DNA of 64,000 bases, from the NCBI GenBank assembly GCA_009192285.1, contig WBVU01000004.1, positions 2,068,001 through 2,132,000 of the forward strand, in the 5' to 3' direction. Numbering within the stretch: position 1 is the first letter of the stretch; each line of letters opens with the position of its first letter. The notes beneath the pieces were generated by a model. It saw nothing but the letters and a program-made list of their open reading frames with translations, had not been told where the DNA came from and did no database searches. Of this stretch, positions 24,524-38,572 are shown piece by piece. Position numbers and translations under genes: made by a program. This DNA is from Morchella semilibera (taxonomy: Eukaryota; Ascomycota; Pezizomycetes; Pezizales; Morchellaceae).

Positions 24524-27500
24524 GAGGACTATGTTTTTTTTTTGTACTATAAAGATGCCTGGAGGTAGTTTTTTTTTTCCTTCTCTCTTTTTTTTCCTCT
24601 CTTCTTAAATTTTTTCGTCTATTTCCGCTTTTGTGTTTTTTACCCCCCCATTGATGCCACTGTTTGTTTGTTACGAGCGTATGATAATAGGCGTGAGGTA
24701 GTCCTTTTTTCTGTTTTATGATCTTTTGTCTGTCCGCCTGCCTGTCCAGTGAGGTGAGGGCATCCCTCCCTCCCAAAGATACTACTATACTATACATCGT
24801 CGTGGTAGAGAGGGGGGCGGTATATAGGTAGCTCTATACATTACCTACATAACCACGACCGACGTATCGGCCCGTAGTCCAGTTGGCACGGGATCACGTG
24901 CGGGCGGGCGAGTGACGGTGTGTGATTGATTGCTCGTGCCCCAGCTAGGAAGCCCAGTAGTAGTAGGAGATGGTGGACAGCGGGTAACTTATGTGTGTAT
25001 GTAACTGCATGCATTGAGAGGCTGTATAGTGTGTGGGCCCCCCAGGCCTATAGCTACATGTGGCTACTTATTAGAATGCCTCATAGAGTATAACTGCCAG
25101 ACCCCCGTCATTACATGTATACAGACTACATAGACAATACCCCGTTGCTAAAGGACACCTGTAGGTCCCGCCATATCTTGCTGCCATAGTATCAGGTACA
25201 CCTATAGTACAGGCTGTATATACGTGCTGACTTTACACTGCATACATGTAAGGTATAGATATAGATGTAGATATACCTACATAAGCAGGCCCCTCCCGCT
25301 CACCGTAGCTACATGTAAGCACGACGAAAGCTTGCTATACACAACGGTACGCTCAGGACCAGAGTTTGGTACCGGGTTACCGGTACCCTTAAGCTTATAT
25401 AAAAGGGCCGGGCCGGGTAAAAAGGGCCGGGAGGTGCTACCGTTGTAGAGAGAATACCCTTATAGATCAAGGTACCCGTTACATCGACGCTGGGTCTGAG
25501 TTCTGTGCATGAGGGGCTGCATGTTACATCGGTACATGGTCGGGTCTCAAGGCCAAAGAGGGCTATAATTGTACTAAGGGTCGATACCTGCTTGTATGTA
25601 CTATTAACGGATTAAAGCCATGGGCCGGCCTAGGCCCAGGGACAATACATCCCACAATCCCACACGTCCTGCTACGCCAATCTCTCCGAGCGAGCTCTTG
25701 TCACAACATAGCTACATACAGCAGCCTGAGCGCGCGCGGCACAGTGGGGATCGATCGATACGAGCTCGAGGCTGATATTATAATATATTAATAAACATAT
25801 GTACATGTGTTATGATATACAGATATAATAATATATCATAAATGCAATCCATCGCAATATATATATCATAGCTATAGGACATGTAGTACCAAGTACTGGC
25901 GGTGGCTTGAACAGACAGACATACATGTATATACGTACACAATAACGAGAGTGAGGGTTATAATTACATGTACCCCGCCGCAAAATCTGCAATCCATTGT
26001 ACTACGGCCGCCGCGGGTCTCGATAGACCACATTAATACGTGTATGCGCCTTGAATGTGTAATCTTAATTGTACTTGTACGCATATTAACCACCGGCGTA
26101 GTTGTAGCGTGTGTATCTTAAATATTAGCTGCCCGGCCGGAGAATTTAGTATCTAGCCGTGGCCGATAAACAGATCCTGTCTTGGCAGATCCTGATTACT
26201 TTTTGCTATACATACCTATTCACGGTCCCGACCGCAGTGTATCATTATATCGGCTGTCTGTATCTATCATCACTCCCCGCACCACTGCGGCCAGAGCTTC
26301 AACTGTGTTTGTGTGTGGGTGTGTGTGTGTGTGTGGTCTTGTTACCCCTGTAACCACTACCGCCCGCTAGCCGTTTAGAGGGTTTGTTACTATTTCGCTA
26401 CTATTTACTCCGCTACTGTTGCTATTTGCAAACAAAAGCGTGCCCGCTCGGTTATAACTAGCCCACGTCGATGGCAGCCCGCCCCCGCTCTAGTTTATTC
26501 ACGGGTAACAAAACCTCCTCTAGATGAAGGGTAACTATATATATACCACCGACCTACCCCCCATGACTACGTATACTTGGAGTACCCAGCGAAAATATAC
26601 GCACCAGATAGAGACACGCGACAACCCAAGTGCATAGAGTCTATGCCTACAAGTGCCCCGAGTGATCGGGTCAGCTCTTACTCCGCCTGGGCAGCGCTCG
26701 TTTCCACACGGTGTGTTATAAGCACCCCAAACAAAAGTTACACCGTAAAACACTAACAGTGACTGTATAATCCAACAAAGAAAAAGCAAACGCCAACCAC
26801 CACAGCCGATAACCCATATCTATCACCACAAGCTGGCCGGCGGTTGGACAATCTGCTTACAGCTTGCAGTCACTTCAGATACAACATTCAACTTGAGCAC
26901 TTCCTGGCATACGCCTCTGGTGGCTTTCACCTCCACGCCGATTTTCACTCCTGGAGAGTACATAGCGATTATCCGCACCAACAGCAGCATTCATTAAGCC
27001 CCCGGGAAAGCAGGCCGGTCAACCAGTGAAGACGGCAAGAAAGCCGTTTAACCAACTACTATTGCTTAACCTACCCAGCCAGCCTCCGACAAACTGCACA
27101 GTAGAGAAATCAAACCACAGTCCGAATAGCCCTACCGCCTTCCGTCGTTGGGAACTACTCTACGGCTCAAGCTTGTAGCTCATCAGAGCTGAGAGATCCC
27201 ACAATGATGATGCTAGCGCCTGGAGGCTCCTCTAATTCCCATCCACACCAGTGACGCTACCAGACCCTTCTCGCACCACAGAATGTCTTTGACCACTGGC
27301 GATAGTTTCCGCGTTATATTTTAGCGGAAACCATGTAACTGCGGTTGTGGAATAGCAACGGGGTGTACGTGTATTATGACCTCCTTTAGAAAACCATCCC
27401 AGGACCAAGTGCAGACCCCGCAGAAGGCCCTCCAACTGATCAACCCAAGTAAAACTGATGAGAAGAAGTCCTCACACATCATCGCCCACCCCCTCCCAAA

Positions 27501-29174
27501 GCGGCTAGCTAGCCCAAACATTGCGCCCTCCAGGTATTACAAGCGCCGCCAAGAGGGCTGCCTGTCGCCGCTTTCTGTGGCCTTGGCATCCCGTCACACA
27601 CCCGCCCGTTGAAAAAAAATGTCCGATTTGTTTCTGGCAAACACCACACCATGTAGGGAGAGAAGACAAAGACACATCACATCACATAAGCAAGCATCTT
27701 CTCTACAAGACAAAGACAAAGACACATCGGCAAGCACCTACTGAAATAACGCCTGTGTGCACCAAAACAATGCATCGACTGTCCCAGAACTTATGCCATT
27801 GCCATCTCTTACTAACAAGACAGGACCAGCAAGGTATTCGCCCCCCCCCCCCTCCCCCAGCCTACTTATCAAACCGTATATAACCAAGCCAATATGCTTC
27901 TCTTGATGGCAAGGGGTCGTTGGCCATGGTTGACCAATTAGTGCTTCCAATGCCGTAACATCATTAGCAAATTTCGAATCCCACGCCGGCAAAGCCATTA
28001 CTGACTGTCTCTACTTCAGTGTCAGTTCCCAACCTCTTGCTATAGGTACACTGAACTGGCATACGCGAAGCCCACCACCTAGAGAGGGGGGGGGGAGCCT
28101 CAGCAAGCCCTTTTCTACCGGCCGATAGAGTGCCTTATCGAGGGCCGGGTAATCCAACAACGGGGGTACATGAACAGACAGATCTCACAATCAATACGCC
28201 ACCCCCTCGCTTAACTGAGGAGGGGTCGCCGCTTTAAAGCACAGAGTGTGGGTTTAGGTTTGGTGCCCGGGTGGCGAACTCCAGCAAAAAAATCTTCTAA
28301 TGTCACAACACGCTGACTAACGCCCCCTTGCGATCGCCGACGCCCGCCCAACTCCCCCTACCGGGAGAGAGAATCGAGGGGAAAAAAAAAAAAAAAAAAA
28401 AGAGCTAGTAAACAAGAAAATCAAAAAAAAACTCCAAATAACGACAAAACGGACAATGATAAATGATGATGATGATGATGCGTTTCATACAGATTCGTTA
28501 ATATCTCACACACACAAAAAAAAGCACGAGACGGAAAAAGGCGCTCAGAAACAGGAGGAAACTGTTGGTGGCAGGAAAGAAGAGGGAAAAAAGGAAAGAA
28601 AAAACCCCACCGGCCGGAAGAAAGAGGCTAAGAAGATGAAGATGAAAGTAACAGATACATAACGGAAATGCAATGGAAGAGCCATAAAAAGGAAAAAGGA
28701 AAAAAACTCAAATGTCAATTGTGCCTCCTGAATCATCCACAATTCCTAGAGCACGAGTGAAAATGAAGAAAATGAAAATGAAAATGAAAACTAACATAAC
28801 ATGGAGGGGCGTTCGTTCGTTTTTCCCTTTAATAAATGTGTCCCTTTTTCTCCTCTCCGCTTCCGCCGTTTCCTTTAATGCCCCGTTTCCCTTATCTCCC
28901 ACCAGAAATTATGAGATGAAAAATTAGCTAGCTAGGCCCCCGATCCTAATTTCTTCGATATCTGAAGGGTTTTTGACGATATATGTATATATATATATGG
29001 GGTGGGTGGGTGGGTGGGTTGGGTTGGGTGGGGATAAGAGAGTGAGTCTGCCGTTGAAAATATATATAAAAAAAGATCTTTTCCCAGCTAACGAGAACCA
29101 AGGAGTAGTGGTAATGATAGAAGGGATTCATCTGAAGGTCCAATGGCTCTAATTGAACTCCGACAACGGAGTCT
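24524..29174. other. Spacer between PP4 and the 344-residue gene
   Basis: The first 300 bases are the T-rich 3' flank of PP4. The rest has no supported gene: the open frames in 26.5-28.0 kb are short and without motifs. It holds a GT microsatellite near 26,313-26,333, C and A homopolymers (C12 at about 27840-27851; poly(A) at about 28382-28400), a GATGAT tract near 28465-28480, a GGGT tract near 29000-29030, and six TACATGTA palindromes between 25.1 and 26.0 kb (three of them in 25.1-25.3 kb). An imperfect hairpin with 10-bp arms (TTATGATATA and its complement) lies at 25810-25841. Confidence 0.5.
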
Positions 29175-30209
29175 TTAGGCCACGAAACCGCCAGCACGCC
29201 GGACTGGGCGTGGTATACGTTGCTCTGGCCTCTGGTCTACCTTGATTGTCTGTGGCTGACCTGAATCCTCCATATACACATCATCACCCAGACCCTCATC
29301 ATCGTCCCCCAACCCTTCATCCGGTAGTATCTTTCCCGTTGACTCTGGCTTTGGCTCCGCTGCCTTTGCAATCTCGGCCTTAATCCTATCGACAGCGTCC
29401 TGCATACGTCCCGCTATGAAATTGACATGACCCGAGCACGCCTCTCCCTTTAACCATAGGAAGGCCGCATTCTCACACCCCTTCGCTGCCTTATCCAGAC
29501 ACGAGTCGATGTATTCCAGTACCTCGGCCGCCTTCTTTTCCCGCTCCTGCCGTATCCGCTCCTCCTCAGCCTTCCGCTTCTCCTCCTCCAACCTCGCCTG
29601 CTTCTCCTCTGGCGTCTCCTTTGGTTTACTCTCGGCGTCCTCATCCTCCGACTCGTCGCTATACCCATAATCGGTTATAGGCAGCGACATCATTTTCTTC
29701 CGCCGTATACCCATCATCTCCTTCCTCAGCTGCCCGCGCTTCGCGTTCAGCGTTGTCCAGCAATCGAATAGAGCCTTCTGTGCCTCGCCGTCGTAGTAAA
29801 TCTGGGGACCGTTGATGGCCGAGAATTTTGCTTTTGGCGGCGTGGGCTTTGCGTTCATTTTAGACATTTGCTTTGGCGGTGGGGGGCATTCCTGCGGTAC
29901 CTCGCTTTCCCTCTTCTTCTGCTGCTGCTGCAGCTTCTCCTTCTCCTCCGCCGCAGCGGCAAGTGCTGCAGGCGTGGGCTTCAGCGGATGTGGGCCGACG
30001 ACGGTCGTAACGGCTTGTGAGGATTCTCCAGCAGGTAGCACTTTGGCACATGCTGCAACGGGTTCGTCCTCACATATTGAGAGTGATGGAGCGCGTTTTC
30101 GTGATGGTTGGGGAGTGACTGTTTCAGGATATCGTGCGGATAATGCCTTTAGTCGTGATGACCAGTCTGGGAGAGCGACCAAGAGCTCATTGAATACTAC
30201 GTTTTCCAT
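29175..30209 (-). CDS. Uncharacterised coiled-coil/acidic protein, 344 residues
   Basis: This is a single-exon gene with a clean ATG (context TTAAATGG) and a GC-rich codon pattern. I do not recognise a named family. The order of parts is: a short N-terminal helical segment with LLVALPDWSSRLKALSARYP; a polar, Pro/Ala/Gln-rich linker (about residues 40-125); a compact segment, about residues 128-180, with GPQIYYDGEAQKALFDCW and LRKEMMGIRRKKMMS, which looks like a conserved helical domain; an acidic patch DESEDEDAES; a charged Glu/Lys/Arg coiled coil (about 200-235); a second ordered segment containing YIDSCLDKAAKGCENAAFLW; and an acidic tail with the repeat EGLGDD. No signal peptide or membrane segment is present. 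A nuclear or cytosolic scaffold is possible, but that is only inference. Confidence 0.75.
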   Translation of the reverse strand: MENVVFNELLVALPDWSSRLKALSARYPETVTPQPSRKRAPSLSICEDEPVAACAKVLPAGESSQAVTTVVGPHPLKPTPAALAAAAEEKEKLQQQQKKRESEVPQECPPPPKQMSKMNAKPTPPKAKFSAINGPQIYYDGEAQKALFDCWTTLNAKRGQLRKEMMGIRRKKMMSLPITDYGYSDESEDEDAESKPKETPEEKQARLEEEKRKAEEERIRQEREKKAAEVLEYIDSCLDKAAKGCENAAFLWLKGEACSGHVNFIAGRMQDAVDRIKAEIAKAAEPKPESTGKILPDEGLGDDDEGLGDDVYMEDSGQPQTIKVDQRPEQRIPRPVRRAGGFVA

Positions 30210-32100
30210 TTAAGATATTGTGTAAATGAGAAAAGAAAAGGGTTGTGATTTTTTTTTTTATTTGCTGACTCGAGTGCGTCTCTATGAGACTAGCAATCGG
30301 CGGTTAACTTGTGCGATTTCTTTCTGTTGTAGGACGATGCTGCTACAGAAGCTGTCACAAGAGGCGAGATGTCAGGACTAACATGGCTAGTGGTTATTTG
30401 AGAGAGAGAGAGAGAAGAAATAAAGATGAGATTGGGTGGGGATGTGGGATAAAAGAGGCGTTTACTACCCCTTGTGACCGAGAAAGCGGTGAATATAGGG
30501 AACGGGTAGGAAAAAATAGGGAACGGAGGGCGAGGGGTGCCACTGTAGCAACACTCTCAGCGAATAGAAATAAGAGAGGAAGGGCAGGAAGGGCAGGAAG
30601 GGTAGGAAGGGGGGGGGGTGGGCAATAGCAAAGGAAGGGGGGCCGGGCGTGAATTCGGATCATTCCTTCCACAACACACCCCCCCCCAAGACATACAGGT
30701 ACAAACAGGCAGGTTACATGATGTGTAATAAAAGGCTGGAGGTGCAGCTTCACTGCAAAGCAACTAGCCAGAGGTATAAGGTATAATAGCACGTATAAAA
30801 GAGATGCGGCAGATGAACAGGTGTGTATGTGTATGTAGCCAGGCAAATAGAAAATTTTTGAATGAACTTCTCTCTTCCCTCTCATCTCAATAAACGGGGG
30901 ATGGTAAAACTTGCCTTCTTAGACAACTAGCACAGAGCCCTGTTGGTAGTTCCTTCTAGCGGTGGTAGTAGAGTTTGCTCGACTGGTATTGGCGCAATTG
31001 CGACCGGTAGATGTCGAATGGAATAATTCAGTGTAATCGTAGCAGTAGTCCAAACACAAAGGGTAGTAAGTTGAAACCCTTCTTAGTGCTCCTTCACCTA
31101 GTTTCCGCGCTCGGCAACAGAAGAAATATAAAACTAAAAAAAAAAAAATTCCTTTTTTTCCTTTCCTTTCCTTCCTTCACAAAAACGCCCCTGCTTGCGA
31201 GAAAAATAGAGGAATTCGAAGCTATTGAAAAAAAATATAAGAAACGGGGTATGTCGTAGATAAATTTCCTTTTCGTACCGGTTCGTGGCGCTCGTGAAGA
31301 GGGGAGGGAGAGAGAGGAGGAGGAGGAATGGAGGGGGGGGGGGGGCGGAAGCGTGTATATGTGTGTGGTGTGTGTGTGGTTGGTTGGGGCGGCGGGTAGG
31401 TTAATGGTGGTATGTAGTACTCTACTCGGTAGTAGGACGAAGGAGTCGAGTAGGAGAGGCAGTAGAGGCGTTTAGAAGGGGAGGGGGGGGGACGGCGAGG
31501 AAGAAGAGAGGGCAGAGGGAATGATGAGCTCAGGAACACCCGCACCACCCTAAAATCGAAATAGACGAGGGAGGGGAGGGGAGGGAGAGAGAGAGAGAGA
31601 AGCAGCAGCGAGCAAGCGAGTAACGAAAGGTAAACTAAGTTCTAACGGGCCGCGAAAGGAAGGGAAGGGGAGGGAAGGGGAGGTGTGGTTAGGTACATGT
31701 ACATACAATACTTACCTACCATACCATACCATACCACTCACTTGTATAGAGTATCATCTGTACTCTAGAAGTTACCTTTAATTTACAGAGACAGCACAAG
31801 TTACTCTAGGACCAGACCTGCCTGCTTCAATCCCCCTACACATACATGTATTCTACAGATTACACCTCGTACTTACAGTATGTAGGTACACATACACCCC
31901 CGTATGCAGCAGTACCCGCGTCTAATCTGCAGTACCTAGACGGGTCTCTCCATCCTTCCAAAAGCTAATTCTGGCCCCTAGAGTTAGTAACCCTCCCCCC
32001 CCCCCCCGCTTCGTCACCTTCGTCACCCCCCTAGCTTCCCTCGGTCGGTTCGGTTCGGCTGCTCCGCGCAATATTAGCGCGCTTAGCCCTAAGTCTCTCA

Positions 32101-32130
32101 CCCACCCACCCACCCACCCACCCCCCCCCC
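32101..32130. repeat. (CCCA)n microsatellite running into C10
   Basis: Five CCCA units are followed by an uninterrupted run of ten C. Confidence 0.9.
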
Positions 32131-33131
32131 ACAAAACCCTAACCACTGCCCGCCCTTTTTTATTTATTTATTTTTTTTTTTTTGCCCGCTGTCACACCAG
32201 TTACTGCCCTTTCGGAGGGGCCATCTCTATCTTCACACTTTGATCTCTTGATGCCCATCCCCCACCCCCCCCCTCTCTTCAATAGATCTTCCGTCGGCCA
32301 ATCAAGTGGGAGTGAAACGGGGGGGGAGAAAACTCCCCCGCGCAGAGGTGTTTAAGCACGTAGCTTACTGTACATGATTGGTGATCACCCTTGCTTTGCC
32401 TAACCCCCCCCCCCCCCCTCGGCCCCCCTCTGTAAATCGGCGGCGGATCTTTAATTCGCCGACCGATCTGGACGTAGGTAAAGCAAAATACCCGCATACA
32501 CGCCCTTTCAGTTCACGATACCAACTGTGATCGATATCCCACACACACACAGGTAGAGTACTATGTTAGGTAGAGTACGAAGAACCTCTGGAGCTCCACA
32601 ATCACCACCACCACCACCACCATTACTACAAATCTCGCTACCTGCGATTTAATAGAGCAGTAACCAGGGAGAACCATACATCCCCCCCTCCCACCCCCCT
32701 CCCACCCCCCCACCCATCTATCACCATCCCTTTTAGATGACGATGTATGAAGATCCAACAGCTCCCCTGTAAGCTACAACTCAGCAGAAGCGAGTAGGAG
32801 TAGGGCATTGCAGGGCAGAGTCGATATAAAACAGAAAAAAAAAAAACTCCGACACATATGTACCATGTACCCTAGAGCACTAAAAAAGCGTGTTCATCGA
32901 CTGTACGTAACTCGATCCTTCTACCACTAAACAAGATAAATAAAAACGGCCCCAACCACCCCCCCCCCCCCCCGGGGGGGTCTCCTCCCCCGGCAACGGG
33001 CAAGGTTGTAGTGGCCAGCCCTAACGCACTAGACACAGCTCCCACCCCCCTTCTACCAACCCAAGCTAGACTTCCCCACTCGTGAGCTGGCCAGAAGAAA
33101 AAGGAAAAACAGTCCTTTCTTTTCTGTTCAC

Positions 33132-33173
33132 GAAAGAAAGAAAGAAAGAAAAGAAAGAAAAGAAAAGAAAAAA
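33132..33173. repeat. (GAAA)n microsatellite
   Basis: This is a GAAA/GAAAA tract of about 42 nt with slight length variation between units. Confidence 0.9.
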
Positions 33174-36100
33174 GCCCAATTATAAAAAAATTTAGGTTTC
33201 GGAGTAGAGCGAGTTGAGGGAAAAAGTTGTTGCGTGAATCGATGCTAATACTGTCTATGACATCGATATGAACGGCTGTCTGTCCGCCAGTGCCCCCCCC
33301 CCCTTGGTGAATAAAAGCTGTTTGTCAGGACAGTCTTTGTTTCATGAAAGAACAGGAACAGCACAGGACAGGACAGGGCGCTGGTTGAGCCGTGCCGCGG
33401 AGCGTTGAAACCGCGTGGGCTCGATATTGCAATTGTACTGTATATTGTGGTGGTGGTGGTGGTGGTTCTACAGATGCGATGCTGCTGGCTCCCCTCCTGC
33501 CTTGAATCGTACATATTGGAGCGGCGCTGTATGACATATACAAAAAAGCCTTCCGCCGGTGGAACGATCCGTAACGGGAAAGAACCTCTCTAAGACATAC
33601 ATGTAGTTGCCTAGGTACTCTCGAGTAACAGATTATCAGAAGCGTTGCAGTTATTGCTTTTCACGTATATCTCTCGCTGCTCGTATGTGTCAATCTGCCC
33701 CACGTCCCCTTCAGACCTCTCTCTCCAGTTACATTAGGTAACCGTCCTCATGATCATTCCTCACGGGCAATTAAATTAATACATAGCACCAAAGAACCAA
33801 AATCCCCAAGCGCGCATCCTCCAACTCCCCCCCCCCCAAAGACTCGCGGCTATTCCAATCCACAACGCCCGTGTAGAAGAATAGATATTGGGGGGGGGGG
33901 TGTATCTGGTTATATCTGAGTTTTAGTAGGTACGATCTGAGGGGATTAGGGCTACGGGCCGTAAAAACACTTGACACTCGGAACGAAACCGCGTTGCCGA
34001 TCATCTGTGTCTGTGGCTGCCACGGCCCTCACGAGGTAGGGGGCCCGGTGAAACATCGGTGGTTTCTCTCCGAGTAGGTAGGTAGGTAGAGTAGATATAG
34101 GCATACCTGTCACGGGGGGGATGGAGTGACTATCACCATACTGGGGGTGATGGGAAGGAAGCCTGTCGACTCACTGGCTGAATCTCAGAGTGCCCTGGAA
34201 TACGGCCTAGATCAGTAGGGCAATCAATATAGGTACATTATGAAGCCTCCCCCCCGGGGGTATATGTGCCTACAGTAAAGTATAATACCATTATTCCAGT
34301 ATTGATGAGCATGAAGGGAGGAGGATATCCGCCCCAAGTTTGGAAGCCCATCCTGACACTCTCGAGTCTCTTCTCTATCTCCTGCCATGCGATGCCATGT
34401 ACGGTCGCCACTGCAGCTCTCTCTCTCTCTCTCTACAGGTAAGGTATTAAAGTATCTACGTGACGTATCATCCCCATCTCACCTCCACGCCCCCCCATTG
34501 GCCCACCACATCAGACCCACGCGCTAGAGAGGAAGGAGAGAAGAAGAGGAAGAGGGGACCCACTTAGCCGACGATGATGCTCCCTCACACCGCATCATGC
34601 GCTGCGCGGTCCACATATGCAGTTGCTCGTTCGACCCGGAAGCTCCAGGCGCCACAGCCACAACAGGAAAGCTGGTTTGAGAGGATTGCCCCGAGGTCGG
34701 CGTGACGGACGGGTGTGACTCCTGGTGCCACTGGGCCTTTCTTTTTCCTTTTACATGTTTCTTTTTTTTTCCCCTTTGGCTGGAGGTGCGGATCGGGGAA
34801 ACAAATGGTGATTCCCGCCTGCTGTAGGTACGTACATGTATATAGGTGTAGAGGTGTATGTATACGAGGAAGAACTCACAGCTATGTTAGGGAAGAGGGG
34901 AGGGGGGTGGGGAAAAAAGGAAAGAAAATAAAAAGGAAAGGCCGATACCCGGCAGGTAGCAGTATGTTGAGATTTTCAGGGCGAACGAATGGGGTTTTAC
35001 ATCGCGGATTGGGGGATCGGTCGGAGGAGGAAGAGGCGGGCGGGACATGATATCCGTTTCTCGGAACTGACTGTATGAGTGAGGGCGATTATACAGTTGT
35101 TCACCGTCGCTTGACGGATACCGTCAGTTGATGGATCTCGCTTTGGCTGTTGGAATTCCTGTGAATCAGAATCGTCAATTGGCAGTATTCGTGAAAAATA
35201 CCTATGTACTTGTATGCGTGAAGATGAGTGGGAGCGTGAGAGTGAGAGTGAGTGGTCATGAGTACGACCGACCAACCGACCGGCCTTCAGTGCGAGCATC
35301 ATCCATCCATCCATCGTATGTGATGTGATCGTGAAGCACATACCGAGAGCGTTAAGATCTCACAGCATCACCCACGATCACCCTTTTGCATAACCTACTT
35401 TTACACCTTCCACCCACCACTTATATACCGTCTATATACAAGCAGGTACTATAGCCCACCAACAGCCGAAGAACCAAGCCACACAAATCGGACAGCCGCG
35501 AAAAGTGCTAACATTGATCGCATAGCGTATCCCTTCGTACGATTGGAGCGTCAAAACACCGTTTCGAGACCCACCCTTGGTGCACCGAAAAGCGTCTGAG
35601 CGGCGGGGCGACACTCAACACGCGCGGCGTTGCCCGTCCGTCCGTATGATAAGTATACTGAACCACCGCCGCCATCAACCAACAGCTAAGATCTAACAAC
35701 GTTCTGAATTATCTGGGTGGATAGTAATCAATTAGCCAACCATCTAGATGATGGCGGGCACGCGGGTGCTCCCGCACCCACACCACAGCATGGGAATGAC
35801 GCCGGCTGTGGTGGTTGGCTACATATGTATTGTCACGATATAGGGAGGGGCCTAGGCTGTAGGTGGATGTCGGTCGGTCAGTCACTCGGTCGGTCGTGGA
35901 AGGTTTCTAGAACGTTTGTGTGTGTGTGGTGTGTGTTTCGGCTTAGCAGATATCCATTTCTCATGTCCCGCTCGCTGGATGGGGAATTGCAATGACCCTC
36001 GCAGTTGGCCGAGCTTGTTTTTTTTTTTTTTTTTTTTTTTTGGCTCTTGTTTTGCCTTTCCCCGTTTTAGGGCTGTGTTTCCCTTATCTATTTACCGGGT

Positions 36101-36176
36101 ATACATTGTACCAATCCGGACGCCGTGATGCCATCTGTCTCCATGCCATGGCCGCGTCCGTGCCCACGGGGAGTGG

Positions 36177-36208
36177 AGGAGGAGGAGGAGGAGGAGGAGG
36201 CGGCGGAG
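36177..36208. repeat. (GGA)n/(GGC)n microsatellite
   Basis: A run of GGA triplets passes into GGC triplets; the same tract reads as poly-Gly or poly-Pro in open frames here, which are therefore not evidence of genes. Confidence 0.85.
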
Positions 36209-37422
36209 GCCGGAGGGGCGGTGGAAAAACTAATCTAATCGGGAGCCAATTTATAGCCACCACCTGGCAAAAGATAATAGTAGTAGTAATAAATAATAAA
36301 TAATAATAAAAAGGACAAGCACGATCCATGTTTGTTTTGGTTGTGGAATTGCTCAAGCTACAATACCGTAATGTAGTAGTACTTGCCTCTGCAAGACTGT
36401 AATGTAATTGAATCATCAGTTCGAAGGTCACTATGTACACACTTCTTAACGTACCCTCTCGGTTCACCCTCAAGGACTTCCCTGAAAAAGAAAAAAAGAG
36501 TATACTCACACGCACTCCAACCACCAACACCCACCAAGCCCCCCGACCCGATATACACCCAGGGCCAAGGGGCCAACCCCATGGCCAAGAGGAGGGCGGT
36601 TTACTATGTATTGTAGGGTGACAAAAGTCCTCGTGATTTCTGCATAGCAACCACCAAAAGTCTAACCCGAAAAGCCAGCAATAGGGACTTCAGCCTAGGT
36701 ATTATGTTCTATCAACCTTGAGCTCTCTAATATCTTCTTTATATCCCTTGTGGTCGCCAGCTAGGTTATAGTTGGTTCATGACCAAATCACGGGAACCTT
36801 TGTCACCCTACAATATTAATACTAATTCCCCCCCGTGAGAAATTACACGTGCCACACCTCTTGCTCACCGCGACTCTCTCCGTGTGTAATTTGTTATACT
36901 ACGCACACCCGTGTGTGTGTATTTGCGATCTCGAACGCGAGTGACCACCCATGAAGCGGGTAAAGGAGTCTCGCACCCTCGCGTCTGGGGGGATGGAAAT
37001 AGGCGCGCGATCGAAGTGCAGCGACAAAAGGGGAAACCCATCCGCTGCGATGCGATGCGATGGGATGGCCGCGCTCAATGCCTAAAAGGCCCTCGCGTTT
37101 AGCCGGATTGGGGTGTTGTATGTATATGAATTACTCTACAGTAAGATGCAGAGAGAAAAAAAAAAAAAAAAAAACCCCATCGATGAATGCACCGCAATAT
37201 TAATCCCCCATACATCACCAGCCGTTTATATATACATTACATGTGTACGTACGTACAAGTACGTACAGGGCTATAATAATCTCATGCCCCATCGCCGTCG
37301 CACCAGTAAAAATGCCTCACCTTCGAGCCTTCACCGCGTATAGGTACTCTACTCTATTCTGCCCAACATACAGCGGCGGGCGCCAAGGAAAAACAAAACA
37401 GGAAACGTATGTGAAATAGCCG

Positions 37423-37452
37423 ACGGTCGGGTCGGTCGGTCGGTCGGTCGGG
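37423..37452. repeat. (GGTC)n microsatellite
   Basis: Tandem GGTC/CGGT units, about seven copies. The same tetramer motif recurs near 55600-55625 and 35870-35896. Confidence 0.85.
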
Positions 37453-38050
37453 CTATAGTAGAGTATTACATATATGTAGTTAGCTATACCGTACGTGACG
37501 GCGGGTCGTGTGGTGGAGGGGGGAGGAAGAGCTACAGTACTGTAGCTAGGGGGTTCATTCAGATCTAAGCGGTACCTCCCCCTCCTCCTCCAACGGTCGG
37601 TTGGTTGCCCCGTGCACCGTGCTCGAATCGAGTCGAGTCAGGAACGGATTTGATTACCGTACTGCACTTTGGGGCGGCTGTCCCTTAGCAGCTGAGAAAG
37701 TACAATACTGTACCTAGGTAGGTATGTAGGTCCATGTAGGTAGTACCTGAATTATCATTATTACTATTGTTAAGACATTAAGGGCAAGGCAAATTGACGA
37801 GCACGGGCCTTCATCACGATCACAACAATGAAGGGAAAGGAAAAAAAAAAGAGTTAATTGCCGAGTGAGGGCTAGTTAGGTACTACTCCTTGCTGCGGAA
37901 GGGAAGGGAGGGAACACACACACGTGCTGATAAATGAAAATTGGGGGGAAGGGGGGGCGTGTAATCCATGTCCGGTATTTCGGTCCACGTTTTTATTTTC
38001 CGTGGGCTGTCTGCCGGAGCCTTGAGATTTGCCGAATCAAGGAAGGGACG

Positions 38051-38086
38051 AAGGAAGGAAGGAAGGATGGAAGGAAGGAAGGAAAG
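38051..38086. repeat. (GGAA)n microsatellite
   Basis: About nine AAGG units with one GGATGG interruption. Confidence 0.9.
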
Positions 38087-38473
38087 AAGAAGGCAAGGGG
38101 AGGGTAAAGTGTTCTTCTATCCTAGAGAGACGACTAGACTATGTTTGTTATATTGCACTTACCTGCCAAATTCGAGGGCTAGTACATACTCCACGGGGGG
38201 GTGTTATTGATAGACTATAGGCGGTGATACCTTCAGTCGAGTAGAGTAGAATAGAGTAGGGTAGACTAGAAATACGGAACAATTATTACCTTCTCCATCA
38301 GTCGCATTGCGCGTTTGCTCATTAGCAAGGTGTCATAAAATATACGATTCTAGTTGCTCGGAATTGCACAATTGCTGATTTCCATTACGTACTTACCCTC
38401 CAATATCCTTTCCCTCTCGTGGCCATTGCACCGTAGGCAGACACATCCATATAAGAAACAAACATGTTCCATC

Positions 38474-38572
38474 ATGAGTAAACCTTTCTTTCCCTTCCCC
38501 TTCGACTTCAATTACAACCCAAACATCTCGACCCCCTCACCCCCCACCACCCCCCCCCCCGGCTCCGGCTAG
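38474..38572 (+). CDS. Doubtful short frame, possibly frameshifted at a C11 run
   Basis: From an ATG at 38474 the frame reads MSKPFFPFPFDFNYNPNI followed by a Ser/Thr/Pro-rich stretch and stops at TAG (38570-38572). The codons are C-ending as in the real genes, while the surrounding DNA is not. The frame crosses a run of 11 C (38550-38560). With one C fewer, it would continue through a Ser/Thr/Arg-rich tail (start PAPASPRFGTS) to TGA at 38625-38627. I do not recognise it. It may be a small orphan protein, the first exon of a larger gene, or chance. Confidence 0.25.
   Translation: MSKPFFPFPFDFNYNPNISTPSPPTTPPPGSG

Noticed and set aside
24864-24960. Possible tRNA-like start (GGCCCGTAGTCCAGTTGGCACGG)
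   Set aside because: It resembles a D-arm, but no anticodon arm or T-arm with TTC follows at the right distance and the ends do not pair.
36084-36650. 188-codon minus-strand open frame
   Set aside because: The C-terminal part is poly-Pro from a GGA/GGC microsatellite and the rest has no recognisable feature.
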